Assembly (NCBI RefSeq): GCF_018688355.1
Contig: NZ_CP061317.1
Coordinates: 1,310,091-1,374,090 of the forward strand
DNA: 64,000 nucleotides
From: Polynucleobacter sp. AP-Elch-400A-B2
GTDB taxonomy: Bacteria > Pseudomonadota > Gammaproteobacteria > Burkholderiales > Burkholderiaceae
Direction of reading: 5' to 3'
Shown: piece by piece, positions 1 to 9,680 of the stretch
Layout of the letters: each line of letters starts with the position of its first letter
How positions within the stretch are numbered: position 1 is the first letter of the stretch
The notes under the pieces: generated by a model
The model's input: only the letters and a program-made list of their open reading frames with translations
What the model was told of the DNA's origin: nothing
Databases searched by the model: none
Translations under genes and position numbers: made by a program

Positions 1-560
1 CCACGCCAAACCATAGGGGCATCGTTGTCGATCAAAAAACCAATCGAACTCGCTTGGAGGCCATGACCTTCCATGGGCTCCATCGTGTTTTCTTCTATGG
101 ATTCTGGTCTACCGGTAATACCCAACATCATCGGCTGGCTTGGTCCATAGATGTCTGCATCCAACATGCCTACTTGCGCACCTTCAGCGGCTAAAGCTAA
201 AGCAAGATTGACTGCGGTAGTTGACTTGCCGACGCCGCCCTTACCACTAGCTACAGCAATGATATTTTTTACATTAGGCAATAGTTTGACGCCGCGCTGA
301 ACAGAGTGTGCAACGATTTGACTGCTGACATTCACGCTGACGTTTTTAACCTCAGGTAATTCACGGAGAACGGCAATCACCGATTTACGAATGGCATCAA
401 ATTGGCTTTTTGCTGGATAGCCTAAGACAATATCCAAACTGACATCGCTACCATCCACGCGTAAGTTTTTAACACTCTTGGATGTTACGAAATCAATTTT
501 AGTATTTGGGTCAATCAGACCCTTTAGTGCTGCTTGCACAGTCTCTACAGTAAGCGACAA
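1..560 (-). CDS. mrp: Mrp/ApbC family iron-sulfur cluster carrier ATPase (partial)
   Basis: Partial gene: the N-terminal 186 codons are inside and the rest runs off the left edge. Residues 1 to about 85 look like the MIP18/DUF59 domain that precedes the ATPase in this family. A deviant Walker A motif, GKGGVGKST, lies at about 106-114, followed by a DADIYGPSQP segment typical of Mrp/NBP35 proteins. The family carries or transfers Fe-S clusters in the cytosol. I chose a TTG start at 558-560 because AGGAGAGAG sits just upstream and no ATG is better placed. Housekeeping gene, not part of the photosynthesis cluster. Confidence 0.9.
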   Translation of the reverse strand, partial: MSLTVETVQAALKGLIDPNTKIDFVTSKSVKNLRVDGSDVSLDIVLGYPAKSQFDAIRKSVIAVLRELPEVKNVSVNVSSQIVAHSVQRGVKLLPNVKNIIAVASGKGGVGKSTTAVNLALALAAEGAQVGMLDADIYGPSQPMMLGITGRPESIEENTMEPMEGHGLQASSIGFLIDNDAPMVWR

Positions 561-691
561 AACTCTCTCCTATTGAGAAGGGCGGGCTTTTGAAAGCCGG
601 CTCTACCTCTTTTATTAAGCCTAATGTTGAAAAATCAAATAGTGCGTAGATTAACCGCACATACAAAAAATTGCTAAAGTCAAATTCAGAG

Positions 692-886
692 TTAATGAGA
701 AACTGGAAATCCAGCCTCCGTGATGAGCCCAGAGGCTAACTCTGGAGAAAGAGTCGTTTCTAGCGTGACCACCTGAGTCGCCAGGTCCACCTGAACCTGA
801 GCCTGAGGATCTTGGGCTTGCACAGCCCGAGTGACTGCGTTGATGCAGCCACCACAAGTCATTCCTGAAACCTTGAGCGTAAACAT
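692..886 (-). CDS. Heavy-metal-associated domain copper chaperone (CopZ-like)
   Basis: A 64-residue protein consisting of one HMA domain, with the metal-binding motif GMTCGGC at residues 8-14. Such proteins bind Cu(I) through the two cysteines and hand it to the copper-exporting P-type ATPase. It lies back to back with the copA-type gene that starts at 960, so the two probably form a divergent copper-resistance pair. I could not see a clear CueR-type operator in the 73-base gap. Start ATG is preceded by AAAGGG. Confidence 0.88.
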   Translation of the reverse strand: MFTLKVSGMTCGGCINAVTRAVQAQDPQAQVQVDLATQVVTLETTLSPELASGLITEAGFPVSH

Positions 887-959
887 GGCTAACCCTTTAA
901 AACAGTAAAAATACAGTTGTTAATGGCTTTTTTTCACCCATCAGTAGATTATCTTCTAC

Positions 960-3248
960 ATGAGCCCCACAGAATCGTCTAATTCAGAGTTTTATACCCT
1001 CGATATCGGCGGAATGACCTGCGCTTCCTGTGTTAGCAGGGTAGAAAAGGCTTTAGACAAGATTCCCGGGGTAGAGGCGGCTAGCGTCAACCTAGCCACC
1101 GAGCAGGCAAGAGTTCGTGTTCATCGGGGCTCATCAAGCTTGGCGGACATCATCGCGCTAGTGAAAAAGACAGGCTACGAAGCCAAAGAAAGCTCCGCTC
1201 GGGGCAATCCAGATCAGAAAATTGGTAAGCCATTTTGGGCTGCTGAGGGCTTAGGCCGAGTGATTCTGAGTTTTGCGCTATCAGCCCCCCTCTTCTTGCC
1301 CATGCTTTTCATGTCATTTGCCATTCATTGGTCTTTATCAGGCTGGTGGCAACTTGCCTTGGCCACACCAGTCCAGTTCATTTTGGGATGGCGATTCTAC
1401 GTAGCGGGCTATAAATCAGTCATAGCTGGTGCGGGCAATATGGACCTACTCGTTGCTTTAGGTACCAGCGCTGCTTATGGACTTAGTCTCTATATCTTAC
1501 TCACTTCAAGTCACGCACATGAACTTTACTTCGAAGGATCAGCGGTCATCATCTGCATGGTCTTATTGGGTAAATGGCTTGAGGCACGCGCCAAGCAACA
1601 AACAAGTGAAGCGATTCGCGCCCTGCAAAAACTCTGGCCAGAGCATGCCAAAGTGTTGAACGCTAATGTTGATCTCCAGGGGAATACAGGTATCGGCGCC
1701 AATCAATATCGCGACTTACCTTTAGATCAAGTATTGCCTGGCGATAAGGTCTTCATTCTTCCCGGTGAACGCATTCCGGTAGATGGTGTCATTATTTTTG
1801 GTAGCAGCCATGTTGATGAATCCCTACTCACCGGCGAAAGCGAACCCGTTAAGAAATCAGTTGAGTCAAAAGTCATTGGGGGCGCCTTAAATGGTGAAGG
1901 TGCACTGGTAGTCATGGCGCAAGCCGTTGGTGTTGAAAGCGTGCTCTCACAAATTATTAACCTGGTAGAGGAAGCACAAACACAAAAAGCACCGATTCAA
2001 AAGTTGGTTGATCGGGTGAGCGCCATATTTGTGCCCACCGTTATTGTGCTTGCGCTCTTGACAGGCCTAGGCAATTGGCTTTACTTAGACTCCGTCTCCA
2101 CTGCTATCTTGCGCGCGGTATCGGTCTTAGTGATTGCTTGTCCTTGCGCGCTTGGCTTAGCTACTCCAGCTGCAATCATGGCCGGCACTGGCATAGCCGC
2201 ACGTTTTGGTATTTTGATTAAGGATCCACAAGTATTAGAGCTAGCTCATAAGCTCAATATCGTTGCCTTTGATAAGACTGGTACCTTAACGATGGGCAAG
2301 CCACGCATGCTCGCCCTACTGCCCTTAGATACATCACTTGCCGATGCCGATCAGATCCTTGCTACTGCTGCAGGCTTGCAATTAGGAAGTGAACATCCTT
2401 TAGCTAAAGCACTGCTAGCTTCATCAAAGGAAAAAGGTATTGCACCAATTGCCACCTCATTTAGCAAGGGCTTGCCTGGTATTGGAATTGAAGGTATTCC
2501 AAGTAGTGGTCCTTTTGCAGGTCAAACACTGCGTTTACAGAGCGTAGCCTCCCTCGAGGGGAGCAATCAGCACAAACTCGTTTTGCAAAAAGCACAGACT
2601 TATTTTGAACAGGGTCAGACTGTTTCCGTATTGATCAGCCCGGGTAGCGAAAGTACTGGGTTGCCCTCACCAGTTGCTGTAATTGCTTTTGGGGATGAAT
2701 TGAAACCCAATGCAAAATCAGCGGTCGATGCATTGCATGCATTACATATTCGGACGGTGATGCTATCTGGTGATAATTTAGCTGCCGCTACTCGCGTAGG
2801 AAAAATTATTGGTATTGATGAAGTCTTCGCACAAATTATGCCCAGCGATAAAGCGCAAATGATTTATCAACTCCAAAATCCGCCTGCAGTTCAGAAACAG
2901 TATGTCGCGATGATTGGCGATGGCGTGAATGATGCGCCGGCATTGGCGATGGCGGATGTGGGTATGGCCATGTCTACCGGGACTGATGTTGCCATGCAAG
3001 CGGCTGGCATCACCTTAATGCGTGGCGATCCGACTTTGGTGGCTGATGCAATTGATATCTCCAAAAAAACTTGGAATAAGATTGCCCAGAATTTATTTTG
3101 GGCATTTGCATTTAATACGATTGGTATTCCGATGGCAGCTGTAGGTTATTTATCGCCCATGCTAGCTGGCAGTGCAATGGCACTCTCCAGTTTTTGCGTG
3201 TTAAGCAATGCCCTACTCTTAAAGCGCTGGCGCCCTCAGAATGTATAA
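960..3248 (+). CDS. copA: Copper-translocating P1B-type ATPase
   Basis: A 762-residue inner-membrane pump that exports Cu(I) from the cytosol. One N-terminal HMA domain (GMTCASC, about residues 18-24) is followed by membrane helices, the actuator motif TGES, the intramembrane CPC site in VIACPCALGLATP, the phosphorylation motif DKTGT and the hinge GDGVNDAPA. All key residues of an active pump are present. No clear Shine-Dalgarno precedes the chosen ATG, but the HMA domain begins only about 12 residues later, leaving little room for another start. It ends one base from the convergent DUF3047 gene. Confidence 0.95.
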   Translation: MSPTESSNSEFYTLDIGGMTCASCVSRVEKALDKIPGVEAASVNLATEQARVRVHRGSSSLADIIALVKKTGYEAKESSARGNPDQKIGKPFWAAEGLGRVILSFALSAPLFLPMLFMSFAIHWSLSGWWQLALATPVQFILGWRFYVAGYKSVIAGAGNMDLLVALGTSAAYGLSLYILLTSSHAHELYFEGSAVIICMVLLGKWLEARAKQQTSEAIRALQKLWPEHAKVLNANVDLQGNTGIGANQYRDLPLDQVLPGDKVFILPGERIPVDGVIIFGSSHVDESLLTGESEPVKKSVESKVIGGALNGEGALVVMAQAVGVESVLSQIINLVEEAQTQKAPIQKLVDRVSAIFVPTVIVLALLTGLGNWLYLDSVSTAILRAVSVLVIACPCALGLATPAAIMAGTGIAARFGILIKDPQVLELAHKLNIVAFDKTGTLTMGKPRMLALLPLDTSLADADQILATAAGLQLGSEHPLAKALLASSKEKGIAPIATSFSKGLPGIGIEGIPSSGPFAGQTLRLQSVASLEGSNQHKLVLQKAQTYFEQGQTVSVLISPGSESTGLPSPVAVIAFGDELKPNAKSAVDALHALHIRTVMLSGDNLAAATRVGKIIGIDEVFAQIMPSDKAQMIYQLQNPPAVQKQYVAMIGDGVNDAPALAMADVGMAMSTGTDVAMQAAGITLMRGDPTLVADAIDISKKTWNKIAQNLFWAFAFNTIGIPMAAVGYLSPMLAGSAMALSSFCVLSNALLLKRWRPQNV

Positions 3249-3249
3249 G

Positions 3250-4056
3250 CTATTTGGAGTTCTTGCGCAATAATTCAATATCACCGTAAAGAGCACGGGC
3301 CTCTGATTTTGTATTGTCTGTATCAGTCAAAAGTGCGATGCCAATGACATTGCCCGGCGCCTCTCCATAAGCCAACTTGTAGTCCGCCGCTAAATCTCGC
3401 TCGTGCTTGCGCCACTCACCCAAACTATCTGAACCAGAGTCCACCACAATCATCTTCACTCGAGAAGTATGGGCATTGTTCAAAACTGTATTGATTGAAT
3501 TCTTACCCGACCAGATGTACATCACTGTGGCGTAAGGCATTTCTTGACCACTAATTAAGCTAGCCATCTCAAAGGTGAGTTTTTCTTTGAGGGGAAGTTT
3601 GGATTTATTCCCATCAAAGGCTACTAAGATACGTAGTGGTGCATCGTCATGCTGACTGTCTGCATTATCTGCCTGCGGAATTACACCTACTGCCTTCCAC
3701 TCCCATTGCAACCATAAGTTCTGCGCTGAGCGGGGACGTAGTTTTACCGCAAGACCAGATGCTGAGGTTTTGGAATTAGCAGCAAGCACTGTGCGGCCTT
3801 GATCATTTTCAAGGCGATAAAGCGTGTTCGTTTTATAGGGTGCGATGCGATAGAAATGCCAACCATCTGGCATGCCAGCATGTGGCTTCTCTGCAGAAAA
3901 CTTGGGTAAATCCTCTTGAGCCAGCAATTGATCCGCATTGAATGCCTGCCCCGCCTCGTTCTCAACGGAGTTTCCAGTCAAGCCTGCACAACCCGCCAAT
4001 GAGATAGCGATAGCGGTCAAAAGCAACAGGGATCGGAGGGGAGTTTTTATAAACAT
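3250..4056 (-). CDS. DUF3047 family lipoprotein
   Basis: Looks like a DUF3047 protein of 268 residues exported as a lipoprotein. I chose the ATG at 4056 because it gives a compact signal peptide (MFIKTPLRSLLLLTAIAISL) ending in the lipobox LAGC; an upstream ATG at 4116 would add 20 residues and overlap the divergent gene at 4105. The mature part holds the family's WxF(Y)RI, LWLQWEWK and YIWSGK segments. Function unknown; probably periplasmic and membrane-anchored. It converges tail to tail with copA with one base between the stops. Confidence 0.8.
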   Translation of the reverse strand: MFIKTPLRSLLLLTAIAISLAGCAGLTGNSVENEAGQAFNADQLLAQEDLPKFSAEKPHAGMPDGWHFYRIAPYKTNTLYRLENDQGRTVLAANSKTSASGLAVKLRPRSAQNLWLQWEWKAVGVIPQADNADSQHDDAPLRILVAFDGNKSKLPLKEKLTFEMASLISGQEMPYATVMYIWSGKNSINTVLNNAHTSRVKMIVVDSGSDSLGEWRKHERDLAADYKLAYGEAPGNVIGIALLTDTDNTKSEARALYGDIELLRKNSK

Positions 4057-4104
4057 TCGGTTTATTGTCCCAAAGAATGGCTTGCTTAAGTCTAAAATCA
4101 ATAC

Positions 4105-5601
4105 ATGCGCCATCAATCACCCTTAAGCTGGGCTGTCATCAGCATCTGCATTGCTGCACTAGTGCATTTTGCTCTGGGTTTCTCAATTGAGTTTTCTGTC
4201 GATGAAGCGCACTACGCTTTATACGCAAAACATCTTGCCTGGAGTTATTTTGATCACCCACCACTGGTAGGCTGGATCCAGTGGCCGCTAGTGAGTCTGA
4301 CTTCAGCCGAGGGAATCATTCGCTTGATTCCCGAATTACTTTGGGTGCTCTCGGCTTTCTTGGTGTATCGAGTGACTATAGAAATTCACCGCTTGATACA
4401 AGGCCGTAATGCAGGCTACCTCACTACCGCCCTGCCTTCAGCAAATCTGTGTGGGTTGATGGCTGTCTTAGCCATCATTGCAGCGCCATTGCCCCATGTT
4501 TTAGCAATCGGTCTTTTGCCTGACACCCTACTTGCCCCCTTAAGTCTTGGCTTAATGTTGATGGCCTTACGTTGGACTCGCAAAGATCACTTCACCATTG
4601 CGGACTGGATCATTACCGGATTAATACTGGGCTTGGCAGGTCTGAGCAAGTACACCGCTGCGTTTACTGCATTTGCTTTGCTCTTCGTATTGTTAGCTTC
4701 ACCCAAAAAAGTCTGGATTACTCAAGCTGGTTTTTGGCTTGCGGCAGTAATTGCATTGATCGTAATTAGCCCTGTGCTCTATTGGAACTGGGTCAATGAT
4801 TGGATCTCGTTCAAATATCAAATTGCTCATGGCGGTGGTGGTGCTTGGGCGTGGCGTAGAGTCGGCGCCTTTGTAGGTATTCAGATTGTGTGCTTTGGAC
4901 CCCTATTGATTTTGGGTGCCTATACTTTTTTAAGGCATTGCCTCCACTCGCACAAGTTGGTTCTGATTGCTCTGCTGAGTTTCTTCACAATTCCTTTCGT
5001 GATTTTTGCTGCCTTATCCGGTGGAGGCAGCCTGCCCCACTGGACTACGCCTGCTTGGTTTTGTCTTGCGCCATTCGCTGGCATCGGTCTTGCTAAAGCA
5101 TGGGCTATGCAACGTCGTGTGGCAATTCGGATATTAGTTATTGGGCAGTTATTGATTTGCTTGCTAGGCTTTAGCTTTGTTCTGGCTGGAGGTATCACTA
5201 GCTCAGCAGTGAAATCCAACCCCATTACCGATCTCTATGGCTGGAAGCTCGCTGGCCAGAAAGCAGCTCAATTAGCGCAAGCTAGTAAAGCTAATGGGAT
5301 CGCAGTACAAAACTGGACCTTGGGTAGTCGTGCTGCTTGGTACGCTCAGCCTCTTCCGGTCTTTGTGCTGGACCAAAGACAGGATCAGTTTGACCTTTGG
5401 TTTGGGCAATTACCGGCCGGTGCAAACGTCTTACTGATTAACTGGTCGGGGATGACTTTTAGACCTCCTGTCGGCGGAAATCTGGCCTTTGAAGTCTGTG
5501 AACCACTGGACCAGCTAGAAATTATTCGATTTGGGCAAGTTTTATCCAAATTTGACTACAGCCTCTGCCGGGACTGGCAGGATGCTGGCGCAGCGCCTTA
5601 A
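4105..5601 (+). CDS. ArnT/PMT-type (GT39) membrane glycosyltransferase
   Basis: A 498-residue polytopic protein of the GT-C fold, the type that moves sugars from a lipid-phosphate donor on the periplasmic face. The first loop carries the acidic signature VDEAHYALYA followed by SYFDHPPLVGW, matching the DE...HPP motif of GT39/ArnT-like enzymes. About ten hydrophobic spans follow and a soluble C-terminal part begins near residue 375. It heads a plus-strand block of envelope genes (flippase-like, GT9, PAP2). The acceptor and sugar cannot be read from the sequence. Confidence 0.8.
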   Translation: MRHQSPLSWAVISICIAALVHFALGFSIEFSVDEAHYALYAKHLAWSYFDHPPLVGWIQWPLVSLTSAEGIIRLIPELLWVLSAFLVYRVTIEIHRLIQGRNAGYLTTALPSANLCGLMAVLAIIAAPLPHVLAIGLLPDTLLAPLSLGLMLMALRWTRKDHFTIADWIITGLILGLAGLSKYTAAFTAFALLFVLLASPKKVWITQAGFWLAAVIALIVISPVLYWNWVNDWISFKYQIAHGGGGAWAWRRVGAFVGIQIVCFGPLLILGAYTFLRHCLHSHKLVLIALLSFFTIPFVIFAALSGGGSLPHWTTPAWFCLAPFAGIGLAKAWAMQRRVAIRILVIGQLLICLLGFSFVLAGGITSSAVKSNPITDLYGWKLAGQKAAQLAQASKANGIAVQNWTLGSRAAWYAQPLPVFVLDQRQDQFDLWFGQLPAGANVLLINWSGMTFRPPVGGNLAFEVCEPLDQLEIIRFGQVLSKFDYSLCRDWQDAGAAP

Positions 5602-5649
5602 TTCCCCAAATTCAGGACCTTAGGAGCCGTAGGCATTATCCTTACGCCT

Positions 5650-6693
5650 ATGAGTTCACAACCCCAAGCCACCCCCAAAGCCACATCTGGGTGGAAAGTA
5701 ATCCTCAAGCGGGCTTGGCCCACAATTCGCATTTTGTTGTCGGTCGCTCTTCTCTGGAAGGCCACCAGCGGAATTGATTGGCACGCCCTATTAGATTCTG
5801 ATATTCAGATGAGACCCTGGTGGTTTTTGGCAGCCGGATTAACCATGATCTCAGCGTTTGTTTGTGGTGGACTACGCTGGGGATTTTTGATGCACAAAGT
5901 CGGTTTTCAGGGAAGTCTTGCTAATTTTGTTGCGCTCTACTTTGCTGGCGGACTCATCAATCAAGGTTTACCCAGCACGCTAGGTGGTGATAGTTATCGC
6001 GCCATTACTGCTACTCACTTAAACAGCAGTGGCAAGTTGATTGAGGCGAAGGAGCTTGATGAGGAGCTGCATCACTCGGTTGACCTAGAGTACGCAACTC
6101 CTAAACTGCGCCTGAGTTTTTCTATGGTGTTGGTGGATCGCTTGCTGGGCTTAGCGGGAAATAATTTACTGGGCGGACTTGGCCTCATTCTGGGTGGCGC
6201 AACCTTGGCCGCCTGGGGTACTGATTTAGGATACGCAGTTACCGGGATCATGGTGGCCGCAGGTTTATTACTCGCCGCTATTTTGGCGTGGGGGCCTAGC
6301 TGTAATTTATTGCAAAAATTACTAGACCGCATTCACATGAATCACGCCCTGCCTGGCATCAAACTCGCTTTTTCTTGGCCCATGAATGTCGCTCAAGCCG
6401 CATTTGCAATTGGCATTCACTCGCTCACTATTCTGACGCTGCTCTTCTGCCTCAAAGCCTATGGAGTTGATGCGCCGATTGAAGCCCTCATGATTGGCTT
6501 GCCTGCCTTGAGTCTTTTATTAATGCTGCCAATCAGCATCTCTGGCTGGGGCTTGCGTGAAGCTACACTCTCTTCTGTACTTGCATTGTGGGGCGTTAGT
6601 CCATCCATGACAGTACTAGCATCCATTAGTTATGGCGCCATTACCGTCTTATCGGTTTTGCCTGGCGCTTACTTTTTATTAAAACGGAAATAA
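5650..6693 (+). CDS. Flippase-like/lysylphosphatidylglycerol synthase TM-domain protein
   Basis: A 347-residue integral membrane protein of the UPF0104 family (lysylphosphatidylglycerol synthetase transmembrane region, flippase-like). Visible family features are the RWGFLMHK segment, a conserved QGLPSTLGGDSYRA loop near residue 105, and a C-terminal SISGWGLREA motif. The soluble aminoacyl-transferase domain of full MprF is absent, so a lipid translocation role is more likely than lysinylation. Placed 48 bases after the GT39-type gene and 17 before the GT9 gene, it probably belongs to the same envelope-glycan operon. Confidence 0.78.
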   Translation: MSSQPQATPKATSGWKVILKRAWPTIRILLSVALLWKATSGIDWHALLDSDIQMRPWWFLAAGLTMISAFVCGGLRWGFLMHKVGFQGSLANFVALYFAGGLINQGLPSTLGGDSYRAITATHLNSSGKLIEAKELDEELHHSVDLEYATPKLRLSFSMVLVDRLLGLAGNNLLGGLGLILGGATLAAWGTDLGYAVTGIMVAAGLLLAAILAWGPSCNLLQKLLDRIHMNHALPGIKLAFSWPMNVAQAAFAIGIHSLTILTLLFCLKAYGVDAPIEALMIGLPALSLLLMLPISISGWGLREATLSSVLALWGVSPSMTVLASISYGAITVLSVLPGAYFLLKRK

Positions 6694-6710
6694 TCTTTTA
6701 GAGCCCTACT

Positions 6711-7970
6711 ATGAGTATTAGCGTCAACACCATGCGTGCGATTGACCACTGGGTCGGTGTACCACTCTGCGCGATAGCAAGCCCAGTCGTTGCTCTGATT
6801 GATAGCGTTAAGAATATCTTTGCTCGCAATCCAGAAACGCCCCGCAAATTACTCTTCATTGAGCTATCTGAAATGGGTAGCGCAATCTTGGTGGATCCTG
6901 CCATGCGCAATGCACAAGCTCGTGGCGCTGAATTATTTTTCCTGATCTTCAAAAGCAACCGTGCCAGCCTGACTTTGTTAAACACAGTGAAGCCTGAGAA
7001 TATTTTCACAATTGACTCTTCAAGCTTAGGCGGCTTAATTAAAGACACGCTCAAATTTTTACTACTAGCTCACAAGCACCGTATCGATACCGTGATTGAT
7101 TTGGAGTTGTTCTCTCGCTTTACTGCCCTGCTGACTGGCTTATGTGGTGCGCGTCGCCGCGTGGGTTATCACATCTTTCATGGTGAGGGCTTGTGGCGTG
7201 GCTTTATGTTGACTCGCAAAGTTCATTACAACCCGCATATTCACATTACGAAGAATTTTCTCTCTCTGATTCATGCGGCATTTGCTAAAGAGATTGAGGT
7301 ACCGTTTAGCAAAATCCATATTGCAGATTCAGAAGTTCGCTTAGAACAAGCGGTAATTGATCCAACAGTATTGAACAAAGTTCGCGATCGTATTGAGAAA
7401 TTGAGTGCGAGTTTTAGCATTGCGTTTAAGCAAGGTGAGCAACGCCTCATCTTGGTCAACCCCAATGCTAGCGATCTCTTGCCACAAAGGCGTTGGGCTC
7501 AACAGCGCTTTTCTGAGCTGATTCAGGGATTAAATCAACGCTATCCAAATGATCTCATACTGATCACTGGCTCACCAGCTGAATTTGACTATGTTGAAAA
7601 AGTCCGTGCAATTGCCAATGTTAAAAATGCGCTGAACTTTGCAGGTCAAGTGAGTTTTGCAGAGTTGCCACCGCTCTACACCCTGTCTGATGTAATGGTT
7701 ACCAATGATTCTGGGCCTGGCCACTTCTCCGCTGTTACTCCATTGCGGACAGTCGTCCTTTTCGGACCAGAAACGCCGGCTTTGTACGGCTCTATTGGTA
7801 AATCGATTGCCATTACTGCTAATCTGGCATGTTCACCCTGCGTTAGTGCAGCCAATCATCGCAAAACACCGTGCCATGACAATGTCTGCATGCAAGCCAT
7901 TACGGTTGCTCAGGTGCTAGAAAAGATGGCGCATCAATTGAATGAAGCCGATCAAGAGCGGGCACATTAA
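6711..7970 (+). CDS. Glycosyltransferase family 9 (heptosyltransferase-like)
   Basis: A 419-residue GT9/GT-B protein resembling ADP-heptose:LPS heptosyltransferases. Evidence is the Rossmann-like N-terminal half, the mid-protein LVNPNASDLLPQRRW segment, and the C-terminal donor-site motif TNDSGPGHFSA near residue 333. A short cysteine-containing stretch (ACSPCVSA, then CHDNVC) near the C-terminus is common in a GT9 subgroup. It likely acts at the cytoplasmic face in lipopolysaccharide or related glycan synthesis. It sits between a flippase-like gene and a PAP2 phosphatase gene. Confidence 0.82.
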   Translation: MSISVNTMRAIDHWVGVPLCAIASPVVALIDSVKNIFARNPETPRKLLFIELSEMGSAILVDPAMRNAQARGAELFFLIFKSNRASLTLLNTVKPENIFTIDSSSLGGLIKDTLKFLLLAHKHRIDTVIDLELFSRFTALLTGLCGARRRVGYHIFHGEGLWRGFMLTRKVHYNPHIHITKNFLSLIHAAFAKEIEVPFSKIHIADSEVRLEQAVIDPTVLNKVRDRIEKLSASFSIAFKQGEQRLILVNPNASDLLPQRRWAQQRFSELIQGLNQRYPNDLILITGSPAEFDYVEKVRAIANVKNALNFAGQVSFAELPPLYTLSDVMVTNDSGPGHFSAVTPLRTVVLFGPETPALYGSIGKSIAITANLACSPCVSAANHRKTPCHDNVCMQAITVAQVLEKMAHQLNEADQERAH

Positions 7971-7975
7971 GTCGC

Positions 7976-8773
7976 ATGGCTGAGCAGCGCAAATCGGCTT
8001 TAGCAATTGCATCAATTGGAGTTTGGTGTGTTCCGCTTCTGCCACTGAGTCTAGCAATCGCCATTTACTTTGGTGAATTACAAACACCGACATTTTTATT
8101 TATTAATCGCTATACCCAGTTACTCCCAGATACTTTTTGGGCTTGGCTCACTTTTATTGGCAATGGCTGGGGTATCTTTGCGCTGTGCTTTCCCCTCTTA
8201 CTACTAGCGCCTAGATTATTGAGCGCTGGATTATTGGCATCTTTAATTGGCGGCAGTATCAGCCAAGTTATCAAGCCTCTATTAGATCTTCCTCGTCCTG
8301 CTGGGGTTCTTGCTTTAGAAGACTTTTATCGCATCGGAGAGCCTCTATTGTATAAAGCAATGCCCTCTGGCCATACGTTGACTGCCTTTGCGGTAGCTTC
8401 TGGAATCTACTTTGCTAGTGATCGAGATAAAAGAAGCTCTTTGTGGTGGATCTTCATCATGGCAATTTTTTCAGGCATCTCTCGTAATGCGCTTGGCGCC
8501 CACTGGCTCACTGATGTATTGGCGGGCTGCGCTATTGGAATATGGTCCGGAATGCTGGGAGCGATATTAGCTGGGTTGATTCCAGAAAAGCAGATGGCAG
8601 TTAATCAGATTGGGCCTCGCTTGCTTGCACTAGGTGGCCTTACCACTATCTATGCGCTTCTTACGCAAACTTTAGACTCAGAACTGAATCAGTCTTTGCA
8701 ATACGCGTGTGTGGCTTTAATTAGCATTACTTTAGTGTTGTTCATTAAAGCGCAAAAACCTAAGGCTATATAA
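7976..8773 (+). CDS. PAP2-family membrane phosphatase
   Basis: A 265-residue polytopic protein with the three phosphatidic acid phosphatase type 2 signature blocks: KPLLDLPRP (KX6RP), PSGH and SRNALGAHWLTD (SRX5HX3D). These residues form the catalytic site of lipid phosphatases acting on phosphatidate or undecaprenyl pyrophosphate at the periplasmic face. It starts five bases after the GT9 gene, so it is probably co-translated with it. The substrate is inferred only from context and could be a lipid carrier used by the neighbouring glycosyltransferases. Confidence 0.85.
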   Translation: MAEQRKSALAIASIGVWCVPLLPLSLAIAIYFGELQTPTFLFINRYTQLLPDTFWAWLTFIGNGWGIFALCFPLLLLAPRLLSAGLLASLIGGSISQVIKPLLDLPRPAGVLALEDFYRIGEPLLYKAMPSGHTLTAFAVASGIYFASDRDKRSSLWWIFIMAIFSGISRNALGAHWLTDVLAGCAIGIWSGMLGAILAGLIPEKQMAVNQIGPRLLALGGLTTIYALLTQTLDSELNQSLQYACVALISITLVLFIKAQKPKAI

Positions 8774-8775
8774 AG

Positions 8776-9642
8776 ATGTTTAGTTATCGCCATGCTTTTC
8801 ATGCAGGTAGTCATGCCGATATTCTGAAGCATCTCGTGATGATTCATTTAGTTGAATATTTACAAGAAAAGCCAGGTGCTTTAACGATTGTCGATACGCA
8901 TGCTGGTGCTGGCATCTATAGTCTGATTGATGGTTTTGCAACCGTCAGTAAAGAAGCTGATCAGGGCATTTACCGCTTGGCTAAATTTGCAGAGAGCAAT
9001 CCGGTAAGTCCTGGCTTAGCTCAATATCTGGACTGCGTTCGCTCCGAAAATACTGCTAATGAAATTAACGTCTATCCTGGCTCTCCATTTATCTTGGCAC
9101 AACTACTGAGAGCACAAGATCGTCTGAAGCTCTTTGAGTTACACCCCAAAGAAATTGATATCCTGCGCCACAATATTAGTCAGCTCAAGCAGTCAAAACA
9201 AGTCGATATTTATGCAGAAGATGGCTTTGCAAGACTGAAAGGCTTGATGCCGCCACCTAGTAGGCGTGGGCTGGTATTAATTGATCCCTCTTACGAGGAT
9301 AAGCAGGATTATCGTTATCTCGAAACGGCGATGGAAGAGGCTTTGCTTCGTTTCGCTACCGGATGTTACGCAATTTGGTATCCCTGCCTCTCCAGAAGAG
9401 AATCTGCTTCTCTACCGGATCATATGAAAAAAATTGCGACGGCTCATAAACGGTCCTGGTTACAAGTTGAGCTTCGGGTTGAGAACGCACCCAAAGAGCG
9501 CCGACTTCAGGCTAGCGGCATGTTCATCATCAATCCACCGTGGACTCTTGAAAAGCAGCTATCTGAAAGCTTACCCATTCTTGTGAAGGCGCTGGGACAA
9601 GATAGCGGCGCCTCATTTGTATTAAAAAGTTTTGAGGCCTGA
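8776..9642 (+). CDS. rlmJ: 23S rRNA (adenine-2030-N6)-methyltransferase
   Basis: A 288-residue RlmJ (YhiR/ComJ-type) methyltransferase, which adds a methyl group to A2030 of 23S rRNA. The family N-terminus YRHAFHAGSHADILKHLVM is intact; VDTHAGAG matches the SAM-binding motif I and IDPSYE is the DPPY-like catalytic motif. Length agrees with the roughly 280 residues usual for the family. It starts three bases after the PAP2 gene and ends the plus-strand block. Confidence 0.93.
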   Translation: MFSYRHAFHAGSHADILKHLVMIHLVEYLQEKPGALTIVDTHAGAGIYSLIDGFATVSKEADQGIYRLAKFAESNPVSPGLAQYLDCVRSENTANEINVYPGSPFILAQLLRAQDRLKLFELHPKEIDILRHNISQLKQSKQVDIYAEDGFARLKGLMPPPSRRGLVLIDPSYEDKQDYRYLETAMEEALLRFATGCYAIWYPCLSRRESASLPDHMKKIATAHKRSWLQVELRVENAPKERRLQASGMFIINPPWTLEKQLSESLPILVKALGQDSGASFVLKSFEA

Positions 9643-9680
9643 GCGGAGCTAGGCTTCTAGTCATCATCAGTTAAGGGGTT

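Noticed and set aside
561..650. GC-rich inverted repeat (GGCTTT/AAAGCC near 586-600) as a terminator for the copper chaperone gene.
   Set aside because: Short stem with no T-run in the right place on the minus strand; not strong enough to call.
3744..4126. Overlapping frames on both strands at the start of the DUF3047 gene.
   Set aside because: The lipoprotein start at 4056 explains the region and removes the overlap with the glycosyltransferase gene at 4105.
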